DNA of 64,000 nt from Arenicola marina (taxonomy: Eukaryota; Annelida; Polychaeta; Arenicolidae): NCBI GenBank assembly GCA_964019135.1, contig OZ025249.1, positions 2,914,001 to 2,978,000 on the forward strand, given 5' to 3'. The notes under the pieces are model-generated. The model searched no databases and was not told the DNA's origin. It worked only from the letters and a program-made list of their open reading frames with translations. Position 1 is the first letter of the stretch, and each line of letters begins with the position of its first letter. Positions 46,801-58,800 of this stretch are shown piece by piece. The translations under genes and the position numbers were made by a program.

Positions 46801-49800
46801 GTCATGCTTTGTGGGCGGCGATTTTGTCTACCCACTAGGGGTCAGGGGGTCATGGGGTGTAGAGGTAACCTGGTGAGCGATAATGGGCATTTCGAGAGAT
46901 GGACGCGTGTTCCACACTTGTAGTATAAAGAAACTTGAAAAGCTGATTGCAGTCCCATGAAAGTATTTCGCGGAAATCTCTGGATTTTCTTTATAACGGG
47001 CCATCTGCTTAGTACATTATATCGCTGAGCATGAGACGACCTGTCTTGTGCCCCATTGGAGTGACACCGCTGCTTGTAACGGGTATGCCCTCACCTGACC
47101 CCTCTGCCGAATTTCGACTTTTGTTTCTTAGCGTTGTCCTGTAGATGTGTGCTGGTGTAGACAGTTATATGAAAGTAGTATTTATCCCAGGATAGTTCAT
47201 CGTATAAAAATGTCTACCAGGGTAGTTGATCGATTTATGGCTGTAGACACTGGCGTGGATTACCTGGCTGGGGGTATGAGGGTGGAGATGTGGGGGGTGG
47301 GGGTGGGTAGCCGCATGCCGTGCACGTGATACCCCGTACAGAGTGGCGCCATCGTCAGGCTGGCTTGGGCTAGATGAGGTATTGACTAATGTTGGAAGCC
47401 AAGGCGCTAGGTGGGGACAGCTGCACAAACCCGGCGCACAAACCCTGAGCTGAGGCTTAGTAACGACGCGGGCTATCCACGGGGCTGCCCACAGCACTGC
47501 CTCATCACTGCCTCAACACCGCCTCAACACCGCCTCAACCGCGCTCACCGGCCGCATTTTGTATTACCACCTAGTCTCCCGCCCACACCCCCCTCCCCCA
47601 TCTCCTCCCCTATTCCCATTCACGAGGTGTCTTCTTCAGTTTCACAGTATTTATTATTGTCTGTACATATGTACAGTCGTTTGCGCAGGTACCCACCCTC
47701 CCACCCACCCTCCTTCTAGCCCTGAGTAGCCCTCTCACTGTGCACAGCTACTAACACTGTTCGATAATCTATGTTAACATAGCTGGCCTAGTTAATGTAT
47801 TACTCTTTACACATATCTGTTTGTTGCCATAGTAACTTGACATATCATTAGCGTTGTTGTATTACTTAGCCTTGACTGTAGCGATATTGTCCAAGAATGA
47901 GGGAGCAAACCTTTTTTCTCAGCGCTTTATTCTCACCGTTCAGTCATTTTGGATAAGCTCTGAATGACCCAATTATCGCCCAGAGAATGTCCATTTTGTA
48001 CAATGAACAACAAACAGGAGTGCACGACTGACCGGAACTTACTTGCCATGAAACCATACAACGCGCATGCGCAGACTGAGCATTGTGTATGTGTTGCACT
48101 CTCTCCTATCTCTGTTTCTGGTCGGCGCCTGCTTAGTTAGCAATGGTTCTTTCAGGTGAAACTGCTGTCAACCAAACAAGCGTTATTTTTTTAAGCATGG
48201 GTTCTCTAGAGCTTAGTTTTAGTTGTGTCGGCAGAGACGTCAAGTGCCTTGGCTGAAAGTCGCTGCATGGTTTTTCTGGTGGTCTTGCCTCGTGGGTCTA
48301 TGGTAATACAAAGTTTGTATACCGATGTCGCCGCCCTCTTTCGAATTTTTTTTTGGTTTTCTAACCAGTTATGCGCGGGTTTGTGCCTCTGTTCTCGGTG
48401 GAGTTCAGTCACCGTTCAGTCACCGTTCAGTCATTTTGGATAAACTTTCTGTGAGCACTGAAATAGGTTTCGTCTATCTATTCAAACATGACTTGTACGT
48501 TCATAGTTAATTAAATTTGCAAGTGTTTTTTATACTTGTGTGTTTGTGCCAATAAATTTTATAACTTATCAGTGGCGTTTTGTCTAAAGGTCGACGTTAC
48601 CTAGCTCTACCCAGTTGTTTTCGTTACGAACTATGTCCCAGGTGTTGGCCATCACTGACCATAATGAACTAAGTGCACTCTTGTTCTTAATACTTCTTTA
48701 TATCAACTGGAAGCCTTGCTGTGGAAAGCGTAACCAGATTTTGTGGTTTACATAACAAGTTATCCTTGAATAAATTGCCTTTGAAACACTAGCGTCCCTG
48801 ACAATAACAAATAGCAGTCGATTAAAAGTGAAAATTCCACGAAACTGATGTGGCTTGTCTGAGAGGCCTTTTAGTGTGCAGGTTTGGCCACCTGGAGCGC
48901 TGGGTGCGACCCGGCCACGCTAGTGGAGGGACCCGAGGTTAGTATGCGCCGCCCTCCCTGTAGAGAATGTCTACCGCATGGTGTTGAACTCCACCTTGAA
49001 CTCCACCTTGAGCCGACGCCTGCCCCACGTCGACTGGCTTTAGTTGCTGACCTGCCATTGGCTCAACTAGTACTCGACGCCACGCGTGACGTCACTTCCG
49101 CCTGCGCTTTTCTTTTTCTTCCTTTACTTTCCTTTCTTTTCTTTGTCTTTGTGTTTGGCTCTGTTGAGACTGAGACTAAAGATGTGATTAACCTAGTGGG
49201 CAAGCGGAGGTGACTGAGTCGCAGAGCGACCGGGGCTGACAGTGTCTTAAGGCGGTGCATGACGTCAGCCCATCCACGTCACCTCTAATGTTATCACCCT
49301 AACCGCGCAAGAGTAATATGCGGTGATGCATTCCTCACGGCGTCACTAACGGCCGGGGGTGATGGAGTGGGAGGGAGAGCTTGTGACGGCCTCACGGGGA
49401 GAGCCTATGGGGAGAGAATGACCAACCCGCATTGTTGTTACTACCAGTCTCGTGCTTAGGACTTAATGGCGCTGCGTGAGGTGAGCGCCGATAACGTTGG
49501 AACATGTGTATCAATGTATTACTGTGAACTCACCCCAGGGGCGAATGGGTCCGTGTTGGTGTTGCATGGACGAGGCAGTGATTCTGGCTGCCCTGGCGGC
49601 TGTCCTTGTCCTCTGCCTGGGGCCCTGGACCCTGGATACACAGGCAGTCTCGGGCTGCAAGGTCCCAGCTCGGAGCTCCGTGTCTAACGCCTTTTGTCTG
49701 TGTATCTATTTTCGTTGGTCGTTTGTAAAGCTAGTTGAATGTTTCTCATAATAGAACATAGCTTCTGCGTGTGTGTGTGTTCCTGATTGTATGCCAACCC

Positions 49801-52800
49801 AGTCCGGTAGGGTGTTTTCCATCGGATTTTGATATCATTTTGGATGTTTTGTCTTCGTTTTTCACTTCTATTTATGTTGGCTGTTAAGATTGAGATATGT
49901 TGAGTTGCTCGCATGGCCACATGTGGCTTGGCTGGCTGGGCATGACGTGTAAAGGGTACCACGACCATGATGTCGACAGTGGCGAGGGATAATCTCATCT
50001 TTCTTACAGTATGGAACTTAACCCCCATTCACCTTCTGCTCTTTCAATCTGTGTACATGTATATGTTAGGGTAAGATTAGGGTGTTCGCCCCACTTCTTC
50101 TGTCATCTCATGTACCATGAAGTGAATACGATCTTGTGTTTTGCTGCAATCTAGACAGTCCTCAAAACGGTGACTTCTGTATATGCTGTAGTACTCGGTG
50201 GTGACTTTAACGCTGTTGTTCTCGGTGGTGACTTTAACGCTGTTGTTCTCGGTGGTGACTTTAACGCTGTTGTTCTCGGTGGTGACTTTAACGCTGTTGT
50301 TCTCGGTGGTGACTTTAACGCTGTTGTCTGTTGGCTGCAGGTGATGGTGACCAATGTGACGTCACTGCTGAAGACTGTGAAGACGGTCGAAGACGAGGCT
50401 GCGCGCGGCACTAGAGCCCTCGAGTCCTCCATTGAGGCCATTGGACAGGAGCTCAGGGTGAGTAGTCACGTGACCCGCGGCCATTGGGCTGGAGCTCAGG
50501 GTGAGTAGTCACGTGACCCGCGGCCATTGGGCTGGAGCTCAGGGTGAGCAGTCACGTGACCCGCAGCCATTGGGCTGGAGCTCAGGGTGAGTAGTCACGT
50601 GACCCGCAGCCATTGGGCTGGAGCTCAGGGTGAGCAGTCACGTGACCCGCAGCCATTGGGCTGGAGCTCAGGGTGAGTAGTCACGTGACCCGCGACCATT
50701 GGGCAGAAGCTCAGGGTGAGTAGTCACGTGACCCGCGGCCATAGGCAGAGAACCTAAAGTGAATGCTCACCTTTCACTGTTTGTATTACTTGGACACCAC
50801 TGCTTATAACTAGCCAGGTTTGTGGCCCATCCTGTGTGCTATAGGTGATTAGGTCGCATCCTGTGTGCTATAGGTGATTAGGTCGCATCCTGTGTGCTAT
50901 AGGTGATTAGGTCGCATCCTGTGTGCTATAGGTGATTAGGTCGCATCCTGTGTGCTATAGGTGATTAGGTCGCATCATGTGTGCTATAGGTGATTAGGTC
51001 GCATCATGTGTGCTATAGGTGATTAGGTTGCATCCTGTGTGCTATAGGTGATTAGGTCGCATCATGTGTGCTATAGGTGATTAGGTCGCATCATGTGTGC
51101 TATAGGTGATTAGGTCGCATCCTGTGTGCTATAGGTGATTAGGTCGCATCATGTGTGCTATAGGTGATTAGGTCGCATCCTGTGTGCTATAGGTGATTAT
51201 ATCGTCTTTTGCTTTCGCCTCCAGACCTACGTGGCCACCGACCACGTGGAGAAAACAATAACACCCGAAGAGCTGATTCGCTGCACCAGGCCCATCACCA
51301 TAGCAACAGCCAAGGCCGTTGCTGCGGGCAACTCTGGGCGGCAAGAGGACGTCATTGTGGCTGCTAACACGGGGCGAAAAGCCGTGTTCGACCTGCTCAA
51401 AGCCTGCAAGGTAGGCTGGGGTTAACTGGACATGGTTATTTCCGTTCTGTCGGGGCACATCACATCAAGAAAGCCACTCTCTGTTACAGGTGAACCTTGG
51501 AAACGCTGGCTTCTTAATGTGCGTGTTATATCAGCTTAATAACATGGTTATTACAGGTGGATTGTGGGAAGGTCTGGAAGGAGGCTAAGGCGAAAGACAA
51601 ACTTTAAACTATTTCCAAGTTTTGTAAAGATCTTTCTTGGACTCCAGCAATATATTTATTACTGGGGTTTTAATTGCTATATCTTGCCTTTCGTGGCTTG
51701 ATTGGGGAGTGTCTGTGCCTTTGTATGTCTCTTAGAACCTCGTTTTGTCTAATGGTTGCCTGGTCAATGACCTCAGTTTGACCTCTGTCTGCAGGGAGCC
51801 GCTGCCAATGCGGACAGCGGAGACATGCGGACGCGCGTGTTGCATGCCGGGGGGATGTGTACCGAGGCCTACAAGGAGCTGCTGGAGCAGGTTCACACGG
51901 TAAGGACGGCTCCAGCGGCCACCACGGGGGCTCCAGCGGCCACCACGGTGGCTCCAGCGGCCACCACGGTGGCTCCAGCGGCCACCACGGTGGCTCCAGC
52001 GGCCACCACGGGGGCTCCAGCGGCCACCACGGTGGCTCCAGCGGCCACCACGGTGGCTCCAGCGGCCACCACGGTGGCTCCAGCGGCCACCACGGTGGCT
52101 CCAGCGGCCACCACGGTGGCTCCAGCGGCCACCACGGTGGCTCCAGCGGCCACCACGGTGGCTCCAGCGGCCACTACGGTGGCTCCAGCGGCCACCACGG
52201 GGGCTCCAGCGGCCACCACGGTGGCTCCAGCGGCCACCACGGTAGCTCCAGCGGCCACCACGGTGGCTCCAGCGGCCACCACGGTGGCTCCAGCGGCCAC
52301 CACGGTGGCTCCAGCGGCCACCACGGTGGCTCCAGCGGCCACCACGGTGGCTCCAGCGGCCACCACGGTGGCTCCAGCGGCCACCACGGTGGCTCCAGCG
52401 GCCACCACGGTGGCTCCAGCGGCCACCACGGTGGCTCCAGCGGCCACCACGGTGGCTCCAGCGGCCACCACGGTGGCTCCAGCGGCCACCACGGTGGCTC
52501 CAGCGGCCACCACGGTGGCTCCAGCGGCCACTACGGTGGCTCCAGCGGCCACCACGGGGGCTCCAGCGCCCACCACGTGATAAATGTCATAGAATATGAA
52601 AATGTAAATACAAAACAAATGTTGGCCTATGTCTGATGGAAATGGAGCCATTTCTTGACCGTCTGCTCTGTGTTGTGACCCAGATAATCCACCGCCCGGG
52701 TCCGGACAGCAAACAGAAGCTGGCCTTCATCTCCAAGCGAGTCGCGCAGTCCGTCACCGATATCGTTCACGCCGCGGAAACCATCAAAGGTACGGGCCCC

Positions 52801-55800
52801 GGCCCCACAGTGACGTCACTGCCCCACAATGACGTCACGGAGGCCTTGCCTGTGACGTCACGTTGCCCTGCCTTGTATCACTACGCGACCCCACACTTTG
52901 CGGTGATTTCCCGCCGCACAGCACTGTAACTACCCTCACCCCCCCCCCACCACCATCTTGTCCACCCCCTTGTGGATGTGTCGTAATACGTCGGATGCGC
53001 TGCACCACCCAATCCATCCAATGTTTGCTGCACTGTGTACATATGAAGTAATATAACGCTTTAATTATAATTTTAACATATACTAAAATGTACCTCCAAG
53101 ACCGAGATTTGCTAACTTCCGTTTGTTGACCTTTGTTGTCATTCTGTACATATACTGTAGTCAGGGCCAGACCAGCAATAGCTACACCATAAAGTGCGCC
53201 TTATATACTGTATTCACATAAATTATCTTGAGATATTTATATTTATTTATATATAAAAAATCACTTTATTTTAACTTAATTACTAATTGTAACTCTTTCT
53301 CTGCCTCTGTTTTTGTTTGTAGAGGTCTTTAAGACAGGTATAAGCACCGTCCGGGTATTTTTCGATCATATCTGTAGCATATCGTGTTTATTTTTGGTAG
53401 CAATTTCCTAGGTACAAGATGTGCTTTCTTTTATTGTTTGATTTAGTTGTTTTGTGTTTTTCTTTGTCAGATTGTTATTTAAATAGTAACTGCGCTACTA
53501 ATACAAGCAAACAGCTGTGCTATCATCAGCAAGCCATCGGGTGTTGGTTATTGCTGTGTGGCTTTACTTTGCCCTTCTCTCTCGTCTATCGTCAACGTCA
53601 TCTGACCCGTGATTGGTCAGTTTACTGGAATGATTCTTGTCGGGAACGCCTCCTTAGGGCGCCAGCCAATCACGTGTCTTCCCTCCTCCTATATGCAAAT
53701 ATCTATCCCAGAAGTCTCTGAGCTACCAAAAGGTCTGCTGGTTGGAGGGTTCATTGTCCTAAACTGACCCCGCTCAGACCAGCCTGAGTACCAGAGTTTG
53801 GGGTTCGCGCCCGTCTGTGCAAATGTCTATGTTTGTGCAGGCTGAAGATACCAGGTCTTTCTTCGGAGAGATTAGCGGGTAACCCCCGGGCACACACCTT
53901 TCTACCTTCCATGGACGCGATAATGACGTCACATGTTAAAGCGTCTTTCTTACACCATCCATATTCTACGACTAACTAGCCCGTGTCCTTTCTCGGACCT
54001 TGTACCCTGTTCCAATGGAAACGTCTTTATTTGCCTTGGGTGAAATGAAGCCAGGTGTCTTGCGATGTAAAGCCGTTATGCTTCACTAACAGATCGCTGT
54101 TTACACCAATAACATACTGTGAATGAGATGGTAAATATGTATGCTCAAGTTGGGCATGGGAAACCGTTACAGTGGCGAGATGGTGGCCTTGCGAATTGCT
54201 TGTATGTGATCATCGTGTAGGAAGTGGCCACTACTGGACTGTCTGTATATGGAGGACATCTCATGTTGTTTTGGCAGAAGTCGTTGTGGTCGTTTGTATC
54301 GTGCCATGTTATCGGTAGTCTATGAGCTGTAGTGGGCTTGTCGATGTCCTGTTGTCGTCGTATCGATGGCTTTAACTGTTGCCAAAATAGACTAGATATG
54401 TATGCGTTGTTTTTCAGGCTACACTTACGTACTAAACTACATTTTTCGAAATGAGTTTTCTCGGTTTGACGCAAAAGAATAAATGAAGGAAATGTTTTTT
54501 CCTCCTGGCATTAACCGCCGCCATTAAACCATCACGTGACACGAAGTCCGATATATATGTACGTCCAACCACGTGGCTTTTGATATAGATCGCTCGCTAA
54601 TCTCTTAAAGATTAAAATGTATTTATGATGCCGACAGATATGATGATTAAAACAGTATTAAACATGAATAGTAGCTTGGAGCTGGACGCCTTTTTGAGCC
54701 TGACACTTGGCATGTTGCGTCACTTCCGGTGTTTGTGTGGCAGGCTCTGATTGGGTGGATCCCACGGACCCGTCGGTAATCGCGGAGACAGAGCTGCTGA
54801 GTGCCGCCAACTCCATTGAAGCCGCGGCCCGCAAGCTGGCAGAGCTCCAGCCCAGAATGAGGCCCAAGGTAGGTGACGTCACGAGTCACGTGGGACCTGC
54901 TGGTGGAGGTTTTGTTCTCTCTGTAGCCGCGCCGAACCCGACGCCGATTGGCGGTCACCGTTATGAAACGGGTATCCTCCAGTGACGTCATGCACGCAAT
55001 GGTGTGACGTCATATATGGTAGGGAAAAGTTATTCCCATAACTTGGTGACCGGCGAATCGTCTGTTGGTGGTGCTGGTAAACAGATGAACATAGCTTTAA
55101 CATCTCGGTGCTGGGAACTGCTTTGACCTCAATTGGTCTACTGTTATTAACACCATGTATCTCGTTTCATATGCTCGTCCGGCATCAGATCAGATGAAGA
55201 CATCGCTCTTATGCGTAATCATGTGCACTTTAAAGCAAGTTGATTATCACCAAACGCTTCTTGATTGAGAGCGATGATTATTTGCCATGTACTATACAGC
55301 CATTGAGTTACAGCTGATCACCCTCCCCCCGCCCCCTCTTCACCTCCTCTTCTGCCTACCGACGGGTCGTCATGGTGTTAACCACCCTCAAGGTCAGCCT
55401 GACCTTGGCGCTCTTCTCTCCTGAGCTGCTTGTCCTCCTCAAGATATGTTTGATATATTTGGTGGTGATTCCGTCTGGTCTACCAAATATCAAACGTGTC
55501 ATGGCGAGGCGAGCGCAGTCTTCCTTCTGCCAACTCTCCTGCCGCCCTGCGCTGGCTGTCCGCGGAACCACCGCCACAGATTAGGGCGGCCTCCACTTTG
55601 GCTTGTAACACACGCTGGGGACACTTGTGGCGGACGACACATGCGCGCTTAACACCGGATGCGGTTGGAATCACTAACACTGTACACACTGTATCTGTCG
55701 CCCGCTGCATGTAATGCTCGCCGCATACCGGTGGATGCCTAGGACGTAGTGGATGGATGTGGGGTGGGACACCCTCGATATCAGCTCCTGGCAGTCGACA

Positions 55801-58800
55801 TGATTCTTGGCACGCAATGACATCGTTGAACTCCACCATTAGTTTGTAGTTTAGTAAAACCTACTCCTCGGTGGTGGGCGATAATAGGCGGTCATCGGTT
55901 ATGGTTTTATGTAGCGTCTTGTGACGGACACGAGATTCTGTCACAATTCCATAAAAATCACATCATCCACCACAATACACCACACTACCCCCACGCTAAA
56001 CCACACTACACCACACATCACACCCTACCACACAACACACCACACTACCCCCACACTACACCACACATCACACCCTACCACACAACACACCACACTACCC
56101 CCACACTACACCACACATCACACCCTACCACACAACACGCCACACTACCCCCACACTTCACACCCTACCACACAGCACACCACACTACCCCCACACTACA
56201 CCACACATCACTTCCTACACCACAGCACACCACACTACCCCCACACTACACCACACTTCACACCCTACCACACAGCACACCACACTACCCCCACACTACA
56301 CCACACATCACACCCTACCACACAGCACACCACACTACCCCCACACTACACCACACTTCACACCCTACACCACACTACACCACACTACCCCCACACTACA
56401 CCACGCATCACACCTTACACCACAGCACACCACACTACCCCCACACTACACCACACATCACACCATACACCACAGCCCACCACACTACCCCCACACTACA
56501 CCACACATCACACCCTACACCACAGCACACCACACTACCCCCACACTACACCACACATCACACCCTACCACACAGCACACCACACTACCCCCACACTACA
56601 CCACACATCACACCCTACACCACACTACCCCCACACTACACCACACATCACACCCTACACCACAGCACACTACACTACCCCCACACTACACCACACATCA
56701 CACCCTACACCACACTACCCCCATACTACACCACACATCACACCCTACACCACACTACACCACACTACCCCCACACTACACCACACATCACACCCTACCC
56801 CCACACTACCCCCATACTATACCACACATCACACCCTACACCACAGCACACCACACTACCCCCTCACTACACCACACACAACACCCAACGATACCGTGTA
56901 TTATATCCCGACACAACTGACCTCTGCGCCAGCATAACCGGCTCCACGTCGCTGCTGTTCGTCACATGTTATCGATACTCAACCTGCACTGTACGCCTCT
57001 TGTCCGCGATGCGAGCGATGTGAGCGCTCAACATGTGGTGTGGGCTGGTAGAGGTACGCCAGACAGATGCCCTGGTCCAGATTACCCAAGACCAAACAAA
57101 TATTCGTTCACTCAATGACAATAAGGAGTGTAGGGAGATTACCCAACAACAAACATTTGTACACTCAATGACACTATAGGAGTGTAGGGAGATTACCCAG
57201 CAACAAACATTTGTACACTCAATGACACTATAGGAGTGTACAGGGGATTACCCAGCAACAAACATTTGTACACTCAATGACACTATAGGAGTGTAGAGGG
57301 GATTACCCAACAACAAACATTTGTACACTCAATGACACTACAGGATTGACGGAGGGATTACCCAACAACAAACATTTGTACACTCAATGACACTACAGGA
57401 TTGACGGGGGGATTACCCAACAACAAACATTTGTACACTCAATGACACTACAGGATTGACGGGGGGATTACCCAACAACAAACATTTGTACACTCAATGA
57501 TACTACAGGATTGACGGGGGGATTACCCAACAACAAACATTTGTACACTCAATGACACTACAGGATTGACGGGGGGATTACCCAACAACAAACATTTGTA
57601 CACTCAATGACACTACAGGATTGACGGGGGGATTACCCAACAACAAACATTTGTACACTCAATGACACTACAGGATTGACGGGGGGATTACCCAACAACA
57701 AACATTTGTACACTCAATGACACTACAGGATTGACGGAGGGATTACCCAACAACAAACATTTGTACACTCAATGATACTACAGGATTGACGGGGGGATTA
57801 CCCAACAACAAACATTTGTACACTCAATGACACTACAGGATTGACGGAGGGATTACCCAACAACAAACATTTGTACACTCAATGATACTACAGGATTGAC
57901 GGGGGATTACCTAACAACAAACATTTGTACACTCGATAACGCTGAAGGACCATAATTACAAGTGGATTACCCAAGAACACACGCGGAGTGTTGGAGCTCG
58001 GGTGAGACTCGGAGAGACTCGGAAAGACTGGGAGAAATGTGGAGCGTGGCTGATGACCCTCATGAGAGGAGAGGGGGAGGAGGTAACCATGGATACTCAG
58101 GTAACAGTCGTCTGCTAATGCGTGGGTAGTTCTGATGTATAGTACATTTCAACGAAATAAGATCATGCCATGATCCTACGATGTAGCATCCATTTTGATG
58201 GAGGCATCCCCCACAATGCATTGCCTGCCTGTCTGTCTGTGTGTCTGACGTCACGTGGTGTGTGTTGTCCTTCAGGAGCCCAATCAGGACTTGAACTTCG
58301 AGGAGCAGATCTTGGAGGCAGCCCGATCCATCGCTGCGGCCACGGCGGCCCTCGTCAAGGCAGCCTCGGCGGCCCAGCGGGAATTGGTGGCCCAGGGCAA
58401 GGTACGGACCCCCCCCCCCCTCACCCCACCCTCTCCCCCCACCCTCTACCCCCACCCCCACCCCCACCAGCCTCGGCGGCCTAGCGGGAACTGGTGGCCC
58501 AGGGCAAGGTACGGACCCCCCCCCCTTCACCCCACCCTCTCCCATCACCCTCTACCCTCACCCCCACCTGCCTCGGCGGCCCAGCGGGAACTGGTGGCCC
58601 AGGACAAGGTACGGACCCCCCCTCACCCCACCCTCTCCCCCACCCCCACCAGCCTCGTCGGCCCAGCGGTAACTGGTGGCACAGGGCAAGGTACTGACAC
58701 CCCACCCCACCCTCTCCCCCTACGCCTACCCTCTCCCCCCACCCTCACCCTCACCCCACCCTCTGCCCCATCCACGCACTGTTTAATTGCAAGTTGATAA

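Larger units (their letters stand above)
52790..54743. other. Talin intron t18/t19
   Basis: About 2 kb holding a candidate microexon (53323-53337) and a divergent SINE (53718-53905). The rest is unique AT-rich sequence with no gene recognised. Confidence 0.6.

Noticed and set aside
48141-48155. Another AG-15 nt-GT stretch in the t14/t15 intron (QWFFQ)
   Set aside because: The acceptor has a poor tract just before the AG, and the peptide is unlike a talin helix. Probably chance, and a warning for the other microexon candidates.
55921-56937. 338-residue His/Thr/Pro frame
   Set aside because: Simple array inside a talin intron. No splice or conservation support.
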